From NCBI GenBank assembly GCA_028718185.1, contig JAQUMH010000018.1:1-36092 (forward strand): a stretch of DNA of 36,092 bases. Reading direction: 5' to 3'. Below, in pieces: positions 17,501-26,155 of the stretch. The notes beneath the pieces were generated by a model. The model was given only the letters and a program-made list of their open reading frames with translations. It was not told the origin of the DNA and made no database searches. Position 1 is the first letter of the stretch; each line of letters starts with the position of its first letter. The translations under genes were made by a program, and so were the position numbers. Source of the stretch: Elusimicrobiota bacterium (GTDB lineage Bacteria; Elusimicrobiota; UBA8919).

Positions 17501-18749
17501 AGGGCTTGGTCCTGATACTCAGATTTCAATAAAAGGCTATTGTTTTTACCCGTCAGGAAGTGGTATGAAAGACGTTTCCGTTGTTTTGTCTGATGGGGTC
17601 AATACACAAACGGCTATAACTTCTTCTGTGGGTTATTACCAATTTACAGGACTAACTCCAGGATTTAATTACACTATAACACCTTCAAGTTTTGCGTATT
17701 ATTCTTTTACGCCAAGTAACAGGGTACATACAAATCTATATTCAGTGTTAACAAATCAAAATTTCACAAGAAATAATACATTGCCGACGTTATCTTGGAC
17801 AAACGAAGAACATTATTCTGCGTCTGGGGTTTACCCAACTATAGGTACACCAATTGTTGATAATTTTTCATTCAGAATAATGTACACTGATACGGAAAAC
17901 GATGCTCCTGAGTATGGGTATTGTTTATTACATATTTCTAAAAACGGAACAGAGATATCTAATAGCCCATTTACAATGAGCCAAGCTTCTTCTGAATATC
18001 TTAATGGGAAAGTGTGTTCGCATGTTATGTCTTTTCCAGTAGGCAGTAATAATTACTCATATTATTTTGTTGTCTTGGATTTATGGAGTGGGCAAACAAT
18101 AACAACACCGTCAAGAACCCTTTGTGTTTCTACCCCACCCACAATACCAAAAAACAAATCGGGTGACGCTATTGACGGTATGACCGTGGCGTCTTCGTTG
18201 GTTACTCTTAGGTGGTCTGCCTCTGATGATGATAATGATTCAATTACTTACAGGTTATATCTCAGCAGTCCTCAGATAGAAGGCAATTATAACCTTTCAA
18301 TAAAAAAATCTCTACAATATTCGTCCAGTATCTATGAAGGAACACAAAATTCATGTGTGTTAAGAAATCTTGTAGCTGGCAGAACATATTTTTGGAATGT
18401 TGATGCTGTTGATTCCTTTGGAGTGGTTACTCAAAGTCCTGTGTGGAGTTTTAAAACACTTGATATGTCTTCTAACAAGACATTTAATTACCCTAACCCA
18501 TTTAACCCAAACAAAGAACAGACTCGGATAGTGTTTAAAGTTAACAGTCCTCAAATAGTGAAACTAAGGCTCTATTCCGAATATGGTGATTTAATATATC
18601 AGAAAGATATCGATGCTGTAGCAGGAACAAATGAGTTTTACTACGACGGTAAAGATGATAAAGGTAATACTTTGTTTAATGGGTCATATATTTGTAGAAT
18701 AGAAAAAATCGAAGGGGCAAGTAAGTGTTATATTTTAGTGATAAAATGA
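14511..18749 (+). CDS. Large repeat-built surface protein with T9SS/FlgD-like sorting domain
   Basis: 1412 residues with a signal peptide (first ~20). Residues 25-178 form a jelly-roll-like module. Two module types then alternate: type A (starts LSWTGEAGYE, contains KYTDPDNDAP) at about 180, 379, 500, 695, 893 and 1090, and type B, a carboxypeptidase-regulatory-like fold ending PSSFAYYSFSPANR, at about 293, 614, 809 and 1006. A fibronectin III-like domain covers about 1208-1310. The last ~93 residues carry NYPNPFNP and end KCYILVIK, matching the FlgD-like/T9SS type A sorting domain. It is probably a surface adhesin. It overlaps the PorV-like gene (ATGA) and lies in the same run as the T4SS genes, which suggests a mating-contact role. 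Confidence 0.85.
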   Translation: MKKPFLLFLYVFLWPITLCAIGTQIFSDNMDSFPSGWTVYNTGGGVSFDIYTSTYVSASSCAYETNYGNNYATNYMEKSINLAGYDDAKIKNNAIWNTAGWSGSSPAYGNFTLEYYDSSWHVLWSTGTDGNSYAPANWVHQEISGIPSSAIKFRFRHYTYDGSAHVYGGVDDVVLVGEHKPVLSWSGNPGYETGGISSNIGTSTNTYIYEIKYTDADNDASSSGYPRVIISSGSYTVKVITMNYVSGAYNTGAIYSTSTLLSPCSYYEYTFQATDGWLSATDLSSTGPNVQSSIAGYVLDPLGNGMQNVMVAQDFGTGTSINTIGSGYYYFCLTNGQSYTVTPSSFAYYSFTPSNRTYTNLQANQTNQNYTRVNNSASAALSWTGESGYETDGLNLVLGSTNTVFTYRIKYTDPDNDLPKTGNPELYIKKGGTNIAGSPFIMNQVDSNDVNCIDGKLYTYSTLLSTGANYTYSFQAYDIWNTSSTSPSEVDAPDVSNQPVLTWTGEAGYESDGVSPDINISTVACIYRVKYTDPDNDAPANGYPKVHIKKGGAEISNSPFSMSYMAGNYNTGAYYSYSISLSTGINYTYYFEANDIWNASANIISNSGPQIRTYARGYIKDTNNNPMGNVKLDLSGSETSTQYTNTSGYYEFLITTMSYVITPSSFAYYSFSPANRVYTNTQTHQENQDFARTTAAPVLSWTGEAGYEADGVSPDIGTSTTAFTFNIKYADSDIDAPAVGYPRVIISSGSYTVKVITMNYVSGAYNTGAIYSTSTLLNTCTYYNYTYQAKDVYNTSASDLLKSGPRLKTWVRGYVRDSANILMPNVKITLSGDESGITYTDIGGYYELLITTMSYTVTPSSFAYYSFSPANRVYTNTQTHQENQDYARTTAAPVLSWTGDAGYESDGIEPDISTYTAVIDYRVKYTDSDNDSPAVGYPRVIISSGNYTVKVITMNYVSGAYNTGAIYSTSTLLSPCSYYEYTFQAKDIFSTEATAITGLGPDTQISIKGYCFYPSGSGMKDVSVVLSDGVNTQTAITSSVGYYQFTGLTPGFNYTITPSSFAYYSFTPSNRVHTNLYSVLTNQNFTRNNTLPTLSWTNEEHYSASGVYPTIGTPIVDNFSFRIMYTDTENDAPEYGYCLLHISKNGTEISNSPFTMSQASSEYLNGKVCSHVMSFPVGSNNYSYYFVVLDLWSGQTITTPSRTLCVSTPPTIPKNKSGDAIDGMTVASSLVTLRWSASDDDNDSITYRLYLSSPQIEGNYNLSIKKSLQYSSSIYEGTQNSCVLRNLVAGRTYFWNVDAVDSFGVVTQSPVWSFKTLDMSSNKTFNYPNPFNPNKEQTRIVFKVNSPQIVKLRLYSEYGDLIYQKDIDAVAGTNEFYYDGKDDKGNTLFNGSYICRIEKIEGASKCYILVIK
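15180..17470 (+). repeat. Near-identical coding repeats within the adhesin
   Basis: Segments beginning near 15180, 16729 and 17318, each about 150 bases, encode almost the same peptide (YPRVIISSG.YTVKVITMN and onward through YNTGAIYSTSTLL). The first and third differ at roughly 18 bases, nearly all third-codon positions, with one amino-acid change (Ser to Asn). A second repeated segment, PSSFAYYSFSPANRVYTN, recurs near 16500 and 17090. These are internal duplications kept constant at protein level. Confidence 0.85.
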
Positions 18750-20692
18750 AAAACATAGGGTACAAAACCATTAAGGCATTAAATAAAATGTCGATAATTG
18801 CATTTATGAGAGCCGTTTTACCTCTGATGGTTGTATTTTTCTGTTTTTCGTGTGTTCTTGAGAATTATTCTTTTGCTGCAACAGGATATAGAAGTAATTT
18901 TTTAAGCTATGGTCCTGGTGTTGCCGCTATGGCAATGGGTGATACTTTTACTGCTTACGGAAATGATATGTCGGTTATTTATTATAATCCTGCCCTGCTT
19001 GGCAAACTTGACGGCGAAGAAGTATCGGCAAATCATTGGTTTTTGTTTGATACCGCAAGGTATGATTTTGTTGGTTTTTCGTCTGCGGGAGACAACAGCG
19101 CTTTTGCTCTTGCAGGAACTCAATTTTATAGAGGAAACATTGAAGTTAGAACAAAGATAGATGATGTGGAAACCAAAACAGAAAATAACCAGATGGCGAT
19201 TTACGGTGCATACGCAGGATATATTAATAGTATAAAATTAAATTATGGTGGGTCTTTGAAATGGCTTAATTATAATATGAACACTGAAAACGGAACCGGA
19301 TTCGGTTTAGATATCGGGTTAGCAAAACAACTTCTCATGACCGGTAATCCAGTTGGAAGAAAAATCGTTATTAACTCGGGTGTTTTGTTTCAGAATCCGT
19401 TACAGGTGAGTATGAAAATGATTGATACAAAAGAAGATTTGCCGGTCGCAGTTAAGCTTGGGCTTTCCGGTAGCATGACTGTTTTTCCAAAATACAGTAA
19501 GATTAAAGATAAATTATCATATGACGATATTTTGATTGCAACAGATTTAACTTATTCTGATAAAAACCTGTTGTATTCCTTTGGTGTACAATACATGCTT
19601 TATGAATTCGCAATGTTTAGGCTTGGTTGGAAACAGGGTTTAACTGCAGGTTTGGGGTTCTTGTTGTCTGATTTTCAGCTTGATTATGCGTTTGTATCGA
19701 AAGATTTTACTAATTTTCACAAAATTGGTTTTAGTTACAGGTTTGGTAAAAAAGAAGATATTGAAACTAAAATTGCCCCCACGTTTACAGAAGAATTTCA
19801 AAAGGTATATCAACAGTCGTGCAGGATATATGATAGGTTTTTTAGAGAGGCAACAACATATGCCGAGTTGGAAAAATACGAAGAAGCAATTATATTACTT
19901 AAAAAGGCGATACCGCTCAAACCAGAAGATAATTCGCCCGCAAAACAATTATTGAACACTTGCGAACAGACAATCATTGCTAATAAAATGAACGTCTATA
20001 TTACAGAGGCGAGAAAAAATATAAGTAAAAATAATTTTGTAGAAGCGTATAAATCATACTTAAAAGCGTTCGATATAAACCCTGAAGACAAAAATATAAA
20101 AACATTTTTAGACGATATTTATGACCGTGTGTCGCAACCAGTGAAAAAAGCAGACCCAAATAAAATCATGATTGACAAAGTAATATATGAATATTCGCAG
20201 GGAATAGAAAACAATATCAATTCTATGCTTGAAAAAAATGATTTTAATAGAGCAGAGAAAGAATTTACAAAACTACACCTGTTAATACCTGAGTTAGAAC
20301 AAACAAAAACAGTTAAAAGAAAAATAAAAGACAGAAAGGACTTGTATGTATACAGCTTTGTAACAAAGGGTATAAAATGTCTTGGAGAAGATAAGCCGGA
20401 TGAAGCATATTTTAATTTTTCAGAAGCAGCAAAATTAAGTCCCGATGATACGGGTATAAAAGACCAAAAAGAGATAGCAAAAAAGAAATATCTTGCAAAG
20501 AAAAAATATTCAATAGAAGATAATGTATATTCAGATAAGCTGTATTGTCTAGCTGCTATTAACTTTGCTACGGATGAGACATCTTTGTCTACATATGAAG
20601 AATTGAAAAATTTCAATACTGTATATGAAAGCTTGCCTGTATTAGAAAATGCTTTACTTGACGCTAATTTAATACAGAGACAAAAGCCATAA
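18746..20692 (+). CDS. PorV/UPF0164-like outer-membrane barrel fused to TPR domain
   Basis: 648 residues from ATG 18746 (overlapping the adhesin stop; GTG 18725 is also in frame). A hydrophobic export signal ends near the cleavage-like SFAATG (about residue 50 region). Next comes the PorV/PorQ hallmark GPGVAAMAMGDTFTAYGNDMSVIYYNPALL and a beta-barrel to about residue 340. A helical C-terminal half holds TPR-like repeats (YEEAIILLKKAIPLKPED; FVEAYKSYLKAFDINPED). PorV proteins shuttle type IX secretion cargo to the cell surface. Immediate coupling to a gene with a T9SS-like sorting domain makes a cargo/shuttle pair likely. A plasmid-borne PorV with TPR fusion is unusual. Confidence 0.85.
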   Translation: MKNIGYKTIKALNKMSIIAFMRAVLPLMVVFFCFSCVLENYSFAATGYRSNFLSYGPGVAAMAMGDTFTAYGNDMSVIYYNPALLGKLDGEEVSANHWFLFDTARYDFVGFSSAGDNSAFALAGTQFYRGNIEVRTKIDDVETKTENNQMAIYGAYAGYINSIKLNYGGSLKWLNYNMNTENGTGFGLDIGLAKQLLMTGNPVGRKIVINSGVLFQNPLQVSMKMIDTKEDLPVAVKLGLSGSMTVFPKYSKIKDKLSYDDILIATDLTYSDKNLLYSFGVQYMLYEFAMFRLGWKQGLTAGLGFLLSDFQLDYAFVSKDFTNFHKIGFSYRFGKKEDIETKIAPTFTEEFQKVYQQSCRIYDRFFREATTYAELEKYEEAIILLKKAIPLKPEDNSPAKQLLNTCEQTIIANKMNVYITEARKNISKNNFVEAYKSYLKAFDINPEDKNIKTFLDDIYDRVSQPVKKADPNKIMIDKVIYEYSQGIENNINSMLEKNDFNRAEKEFTKLHLLIPELEQTKTVKRKIKDRKDLYVYSFVTKGIKCLGEDKPDEAYFNFSEAAKLSPDDTGIKDQKEIAKKKYLAKKKYSIEDNVYSDKLYCLAAINFATDETSLSTYEELKNFNTVYESLPVLENALLDANLIQRQKP

Positions 20693-20710
20693 TTACAGTA
20701 GAATGTAAAA
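20692..20710 (+). promoter_or_regulatory. Repeated intergenic motif before the pilin gene
   Basis: ATTACAGTAGAATGTAAA here matches ATTACAGTAGAACATAAA at 28092-28109 at 16 of 18 positions; a shorter relative (TTATAGTAGAATAAAA) is at 9485. Two of the copies lie directly upstream of conjugation genes (virB2-like and virD4-like). Function unknown: a regulator site or an mRNA processing site are both possible. Confidence 0.35.
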
Positions 20711-20719
20711 GGAGGTATT

Positions 20720-21016
20720 ATGAGTAAAAGAAGTGTTGTTGTTTGGTTGTTGGTTGTTGGTTTTGTTGTGGCGGTTGGACAGGGTTCTGCTTTTGCCTAT
20801 GGTGAACAGATTGAAAGTTCTCTTGGTAATCTTTTTAACTGGATAACGAAAGTTCTCGGTGGTGCGGCGGTGCTTGGTGGATTAATATTCACCGGAATAA
20901 GAGTTTCAATGCACGATGAAAATGCGTTCAAAACAGGACTCAAGGTTATCGGTGGAGGAATAATCATTTTTGCAGCAAAAAATATAGTTGACCTGCTACA
21001 GGCGATATTTAAATAA
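20720..21016 (+). CDS. virB2: VirB2/TrbC-like major pilin
   Basis: 98 residues with AAGGAGGT upstream. A long signal sequence ends near GSAFA-YGEQ. Two hydrophobic segments follow in the mature part (VLGGAAVLGGLIFTGI and VIGGGIIIFAAKNIVDLL), the standard VirB2/TrbC layout. The protein would form the conjugative pilus shaft. The following gene order VirB3-VirB4 confirms the assignment. Confidence 0.9.
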   Translation: MSKRSVVVWLLVVGFVVAVGQGSAFAYGEQIESSLGNLFNWITKVLGGAAVLGGLIFTGIRVSMHDENAFKTGLKVIGGGIIIFAAKNIVDLLQAIFK

Positions 21017-21018
21017 TT

Positions 21019-21309
21019 ATGAAACCAGTATACACTTATAAAGCATTGTCAAATACCATATTTTTCTTTGGTTTCCAGCCTATTGACGTGGGTATAATAC
21101 TGGTTTCCACTTTAATGGTATGGGGTGGTACAAATTCATATAAAATAGGTCTTGTTTGGCTTTGTTTGGTGTTTTTTCTCGGCAAAAAGTTGAAACATAG
21201 GTCTGGCGGGTCAGAAAAAGCTTTTTTGCTTTTTATGACCACACCTAACAAGTTGGGTGTAAGCACCAGAGATATCCCGGCTTATCGGAGTATAAAATGC
21301 CAAAAATAA
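21019..21309 (+). CDS. virB3: VirB3-like T4SS membrane protein
   Basis: 96 residues, starting two bases after the pilin stop. It has two closely spaced hydrophobic segments (IDVGIILVSTLMVWGG and IGLVWLCLVFFLG), then a basic tail (KKLKHRS). Small proteins of this shape between VirB2 and VirB4 are VirB3/TrbD, which sit with VirB4 in the inner membrane. Its end overlaps the VirB4 start by 13 bases. Confidence 0.85.
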   Translation: MKPVYTYKALSNTIFFFGFQPIDVGIILVSTLMVWGGTNSYKIGLVWLCLVFFLGKKLKHRSGGSEKAFLLFMTTPNKLGVSTRDIPAYRSIKCQK

Positions 21310-23768
21310 ATCCGACTACTATCAGAGATATATTCCAAACATCTAAACTCCCGTCCGTACACCAACTTCTTAACCTTTGGGCGGTAGAAGATGAAGCAAT
21401 AGTCGGGTTAGATCTACAAATGACATTTGCATACGAGATTATTCTGCCGGACTTAACTGTAAAATCAGATGAAGAATTAAAAGATTATTTTCAGATGATA
21501 AAAAATTGCTTACACTCTTTGCCTGATAATACGACATTGCAATTTCTTGTAAAAATTACAAAAGGTGCAGAAGAAAAAATAAAGGAATACCAAGACACCA
21601 CACACCCTGCAGACGATGTAGCTAAACTGATTGTTGATAATAAATTAGAGCATCTAAGAAGTGTTTTTACACAGACACGTAGATATTTTATGTTTTTGAC
21701 AACCACATCGACGAATAATGATACAAAAAAACTAAAAACACCTATGTTTTCTATAATCAACGATAACTTCAAAAAAATAACCCAAGGAATACATGATGTA
21801 AGAATTGAAAAACTGAAAGAAATATCTCGAAGTATTATTTCTTTGTTAAACGGAATAGGCATACCTACTATAATACTAGATGAAAAAGCAATAAGTGACC
21901 TTTTTTACAATCATTTGAATCCGGGCCGGGCTGAAACTCTCGGGCTTGGTAAAATAGATAAAGAGAAAACGCTACGCTCACAAATATGTTTCAATGCCTG
22001 CAAAAACGAATTTGACCATGTATATATCGACGGTTATTATTATCGGGCGGTAAATCTGCATATTCGTCCGGAGACAATAGATTTTTCTATGTTTTATAGA
22101 CTTATGTCATGTTTAAGTCCTGACTGCGATGTTTCTGTTGCCTTAAATACAAGCAATCAAGACGACCTTATTAAACAAGTTCAACTTACGGGAACGATTG
22201 CAAAAAACATCAATCAGCTAAGCGGTTTCAAAAAAAATTATGAAGCACAATCAAAATCAGATGAAGCCGACCAACTTATAGACGAGATAAAAACAACATT
22301 CCAAAAACTATTCAATTATTCATTTACCGTTGTTTTAAAAGAACGCACTCTTGAAAAACTCACTGCTAAAACAAATGCTTGTCTTCAACTTTTCCGACTG
22401 CTTGGGGAATCTGAGGGTATAATAGATGATATGAATCATCTATTGCTTTTTCTGTCTGTATTACCAAATCACAGCCACTTGAACTTCAAGAAACACGTCT
22501 TCCAGTCAGAAGCAGTATCGCAGATGATACCTACTTCGGCGTCCTGGACTGGAAGTAAAGAACCGAAAATCCTTTTCCAAACAGAAGACGACCAACTTTT
22601 GCCAATTAATCTTTTTGATCCCTTATTACCTGCAAAACACGGTCTTGTGTTAGGACAAACAGGTGGCGGCAAATCTTTTACCACAAATTTCCTTCTTACT
22701 AACTTTTTCATCGAATCTGAAAAAAATCATATAGTAATAATTGACGTGGGTGGCAGTTACAGAAAATTATGTAAACTGTTTGGCGGGCAGTATCTCGAAA
22801 TAGAACTTTCTGAAGAATTCGCCTTTAATCCTTTTCCGTCAAAAGAAATGGCCATTATCAAACGTAAAGATACAGAGGCTGGGATTGAAATAGAATTAGA
22901 TAATGATGTTGTGTCCTTTTTAACCAATTTGATACAAAAAATGTTGAAGCTTCCTAGTTTAGAAGGTAAAGAACAGAAAATATTTGAAAATGCTATAACA
23001 GAGACATATAAACACAGTAAAATGGACCCGCCATTATTAAATTCACTACATTATCAACTACTTAATTACAAGGGTGACGAATCTGATAAAAAAATTGCAA
23101 AAGAATACGGAAAAAATCTTGAATTTTGGACTACCGGCAGATACGGCCGTTTGTTAAATAGACCAAGTTCATTAAAAGCAGATGCAAGAATAGTCGTTTT
23201 TGATTTACAAAAACTTAATGAAGAGCCGGATCTCCAATCCGTCATATTCTTTTTAATCTCTTCTGTAATTGAAAATAAATTAAAAGATAAAACACTCAAA
23301 AAAATGATTGTTATTGATGAGGGCTGGAAATTTTTTAATGACGAGGTTGGGTCTCTTCTTATTCAAAATCTCTATCGCACAGCCAGAAAATTTAACGCCG
23401 GTATCCTTTCCATATCACAAAGCCCGGTAGATTTTCTTTCTACTAAAGCCGCAAATGCAATAATTTCCAACTCTTTTATAAAATATATTCTGCGGTTAAA
23501 GACAGGGTTTGACTTGCTTACACAGTTTGAGCTTAATCAGCAGGAAATAGAAAAAGTAAAAAATCTGCGCAGTGAAAGTGGTAAATATAAAGAAGTTTTC
23601 TTAAAATTTTCAGAACATAATCGGGTTATAAAAATCCATCCGTCAAAATTAGATTATTGGATATGTACAACTGACCCTAATGACACAATGACTGAAAATA
23701 TAATGCGTGAAAAACATCCTGACTGGTCTGATTGGCAAATAATAAAAGGACTGGCAGGAATAAAATAA
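21297..23768 (+). CDS. virB4: VirB4-family T4SS ATPase
   Basis: 823 residues. Walker A is GQTGGGKS at 453-460, and Walker B (MIVIDEGWKF) has its Asp-Glu at 674-675. The motif NAGILSISQSP is a typical late VirB4 motif. The N-terminal ~400 residues form the CagE/TrbE/VirB4 domain. The protein powers pilus assembly and substrate transfer. It is the only VirB-type ATPase seen apart from the coupling protein; no VirB11 gene is present on the circle. Confidence 0.95.
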   Translation: MPKINPTTIRDIFQTSKLPSVHQLLNLWAVEDEAIVGLDLQMTFAYEIILPDLTVKSDEELKDYFQMIKNCLHSLPDNTTLQFLVKITKGAEEKIKEYQDTTHPADDVAKLIVDNKLEHLRSVFTQTRRYFMFLTTTSTNNDTKKLKTPMFSIINDNFKKITQGIHDVRIEKLKEISRSIISLLNGIGIPTIILDEKAISDLFYNHLNPGRAETLGLGKIDKEKTLRSQICFNACKNEFDHVYIDGYYYRAVNLHIRPETIDFSMFYRLMSCLSPDCDVSVALNTSNQDDLIKQVQLTGTIAKNINQLSGFKKNYEAQSKSDEADQLIDEIKTTFQKLFNYSFTVVLKERTLEKLTAKTNACLQLFRLLGESEGIIDDMNHLLLFLSVLPNHSHLNFKKHVFQSEAVSQMIPTSASWTGSKEPKILFQTEDDQLLPINLFDPLLPAKHGLVLGQTGGGKSFTTNFLLTNFFIESEKNHIVIIDVGGSYRKLCKLFGGQYLEIELSEEFAFNPFPSKEMAIIKRKDTEAGIEIELDNDVVSFLTNLIQKMLKLPSLEGKEQKIFENAITETYKHSKMDPPLLNSLHYQLLNYKGDESDKKIAKEYGKNLEFWTTGRYGRLLNRPSSLKADARIVVFDLQKLNEEPDLQSVIFFLISSVIENKLKDKTLKKMIVIDEGWKFFNDEVGSLLIQNLYRTARKFNAGILSISQSPVDFLSTKAANAIISNSFIKYILRLKTGFDLLTQFELNQQEIEKVKNLRSESGKYKEVFLKFSEHNRVIKIHPSKLDYWICTTDPNDTMTENIMREKHPDWSDWQIIKGLAGIK

Positions 23769-23788
23769 GTAGAAAATGAGGTGAAATA

Positions 23789-24514
23789 ATGAAAAGATAT
23801 TTTGTTGTTCTTCTTTTGATGTTTATGGTTTGTTCAACAAATGCTTTTGCGGTGTTTGGTTTTACTGAGGATATTAATCACGCGTACGACGCGATATATC
23901 AAGCGTTTGTGAAAAATGAAATGGTAGTACAAACTAAAATTATGCTTCAAAATTATAACCAAAGTAAACAATATTATGAAGATGTAAAAAGTATGTCAGA
24001 ACATAAGGGCGGGATTGGTGGTTATTATGCGGAACAAATAAAAAATGATATTGACCGCGCAAATGCAAACACCTACAGCCGATTACAAAATTATATGAAC
24101 TCCGATCCTGATGACACCGCATATGTCAGAAAATGGGTTACGGGCGCAAATACATATCTTACAAATAAAACAGATTATTCAAAAGAAATAGATGCTATTG
24201 GAAAAAAAAGGGATGAAGATTTAAAAAAATTGACGGAAAAATCCAAAAAAACAAAAATGACTGATGAAGACCAAAATATATATAACAAAGAAAGAGATTT
24301 GCTTCTTCTGAGGTATCTTTCAGGAATTGACAAGGGCATTAAGTCGCTCCTAGAGGAAAGAACAGAACAGAAACAACAAGATGCGGCAAGACAGCTGGAA
24401 TGGCTTAGAAACGAGGAAAATTCAGCTAAAAACATAAAAGCCAACAATGCCCAACTTTACAACCAGCGACCTAAAAAAGATGTCTACCAAATACTGAAGG
24501 AGGTACCTAAATAA
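23789..24514 (+). CDS. VirB5/TrbJ-like exported protein
   Basis: 241 residues with a clear signal peptide (cleavage near TNAFA) and a long, charged, helical body (YSKEIDAIGKKRDEDLKKL; RDLLLLRYLSGIDKGIKSLL). Length, export, helical content and position directly after VirB4 fit the VirB5/TrbJ minor pilin, which sits at the pilus tip or base. Sequence similarity alone is weak. Its stop overlaps the next start by one base (TAATG). Confidence 0.7.
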   Translation: MKRYFVVLLLMFMVCSTNAFAVFGFTEDINHAYDAIYQAFVKNEMVVQTKIMLQNYNQSKQYYEDVKSMSEHKGGIGGYYAEQIKNDIDRANANTYSRLQNYMNSDPDDTAYVRKWVTGANTYLTNKTDYSKEIDAIGKKRDEDLKKLTEKSKKTKMTDEDQNIYNKERDLLLLRYLSGIDKGIKSLLEERTEQKQQDAARQLEWLRNEENSAKNIKANNAQLYNQRPKKDVYQILKEVPK

Positions 24515-25497
24515 TGATATTTGCGCCCTATTGTGAAGTGTTAAGCATTCCGGAAGCTGTAATGCCAGCTTATCTGTGTATTAAAACAATCGCATATATT
24601 CTTTTCCCGCTTATGTTCGCTTTGCATGTGCTGGATAAGTTAACCGGTGCTATTCATTCGCCTGGTGGTGACAATGAAATCAACTGGTATAAGACCATAT
24701 TCAGGGCAATCCTTGTTTTTGTCGCTCTTGCATGGTATAGACATATATTTATGAAAATTCTTGCATTGTGTGAAGCGATAGGAATGTCTTTGTGTGACAT
24801 GAGTAAATTTTCTTCACTCATAGACTTTATTACAACACAAAGTTATTCTTATATCAAGGGTACCGTTGGAGATAGTGCAACAGGAAAAGTTCTCGGTGGA
24901 ATAAACGCCACTTTGGCTATACTACAACCGAAAATTCTTATTTTAAGTATACTCTATATCCTTGTCGGCATTATTGAAAGTATTTTCTTGTCTGTTCGCT
25001 ACTTATTGCTTGCAATTTTATATGTTTTTGGTCCTTTTGCTATTGTTTTAAACCTTTTCAGATACACAAAGGTAATACTAAAGGGGTGGCTTGTTGCCGT
25101 TTTCCAAATTTCTGCTTGGATTATAATACTTCGTATATTGCAGGCAACAATGGTTTCGTTACAAATTGAGAACTGGGCTTACCAACAAGGACAAACTATG
25201 AAAGATATGTTGCCATGGATAACAGTTTGTCTTATATATGTCGCCCTTGTAGTATTGGTTCCTATGATTACCGCTAAAATAATATCAGGTGAAAATTTAG
25301 GCGAGATTGGAAGTCTGGCTATAGGTGCAGCAACAATGCTCGTTACCAGATATAGTGCTCCCGCAATTAAAACAGGAAATACTGCAGTAAAAGGAATTTC
25401 AAAAACATACAGTAATGTAAAAGACCGGGTTTCTGGTTGGAGAGGCAGAGGGTCGTCTTCCAAAGATACTGAACATAAAGAACAGCCTAGGAGGTAA
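24514..25497 (+). CDS. virB6: VirB6/TrbL-like polytopic membrane protein
   Basis: 327 residues with about six hydrophobic segments (starting near IAYILFPLMFALHVL and ending near ITVCLIYVALVVLVPMI), then a basic, Ser/Gly-rich tail (VSGWRGRGSSSKDT). AAGGAGG precedes the coupled ATG. VirB6/TrbL proteins form part of the inner-membrane channel. Order and topology support this call. Confidence 0.85.
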   Translation: MIFAPYCEVLSIPEAVMPAYLCIKTIAYILFPLMFALHVLDKLTGAIHSPGGDNEINWYKTIFRAILVFVALAWYRHIFMKILALCEAIGMSLCDMSKFSSLIDFITTQSYSYIKGTVGDSATGKVLGGINATLAILQPKILILSILYILVGIIESIFLSVRYLLLAILYVFGPFAIVLNLFRYTKVILKGWLVAVFQISAWIIILRILQATMVSLQIENWAYQQGQTMKDMLPWITVCLIYVALVVLVPMITAKIISGENLGEIGSLAIGAATMLVTRYSAPAIKTGNTAVKGISKTYSNVKDRVSGWRGRGSSSKDTEHKEQPRR

Positions 25498-25498
25498 C

Positions 25499-26155
25499 AT
25501 GTTAGGCAAAAAAGAGAGCAATGGCACAAAAACAGTAGAACAGAAACCAAGTAAATACTTCGAGATATTTGGTGATACAATAAATCAGCTTAATTTTTTA
25601 AAAAAGTGTTGTTTTTTTCTTATAATGCTTGCTATATTCGAGTCTATTATTATTGTAAAGAGCATAAACAAATTGCCTTTAGTGTTACACGTTGATTCGA
25701 TTGGCAATGCTCAGGTAGTAAAATATGACAAGTCAATTCTTGCAGTAAGTCCGATTGAGGTTTCTAACTTCACTCAATATTTTATCCAGTATTTCTCAGC
25801 ATACGATTTTCACGCTTATGACGATAACTTTACGAGGGCTTTCAAAATGATGACAGAAGAATGTCAGCGTAAGCTCAATGATTATTTGACGATAAATAAT
25901 GTTGTTGATAACATAAAAAGTAATCAGTTAAAAACCACACTTAAAATTAGTAATATTACTACAATTAACGATTCTAAGGATTGGATAGATTTAAAGGTTA
26001 AAGGAACAAGAGAAGTCCGGTCTTATCAAAACACTGATTTTAATAGAGAGGAAATTTTTGAAGCAGAAATGTCAATTAAAAAAGTTAAAAGAACCGAAAA
26101 TACACCTTGGGGGTTATTGGTAGACGCTTGGAGCGAGACCCTTTTTAAAAAATGA
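25499..26155 (+). CDS. virB8: VirB8/TrbF-like T4SS protein
   Basis: 218 residues with AGGAGGT upstream. A cytoplasmic N-terminus, one membrane span (CCFFLIMLAIFESIIIV) and a ~170-residue periplasmic domain match VirB8/TrbF. The periplasmic part has the expected helix then strand pattern (FTRAFKMMTEECQRKL, then TLKISNITTI and WIDLKVKGTREV). VirB8 nucleates the T4SS core. Its TGA overlaps the next ATG. Confidence 0.8.
   Translation: MLGKKESNGTKTVEQKPSKYFEIFGDTINQLNFLKKCCFFLIMLAIFESIIIVKSINKLPLVLHVDSIGNAQVVKYDKSILAVSPIEVSNFTQYFIQYFSAYDFHAYDDNFTRAFKMMTEECQRKLNDYLTINNVVDNIKSNQLKTTLKISNITTINDSKDWIDLKVKGTREVRSYQNTDFNREEIFEAEMSIKKVKRTENTPWGLLVDAWSETLFKK

Noticed and set aside
25179-25580. 133-codon - strand frame over virB6/virB8
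   Set aside because: A shadow of two well-supported + strand genes.
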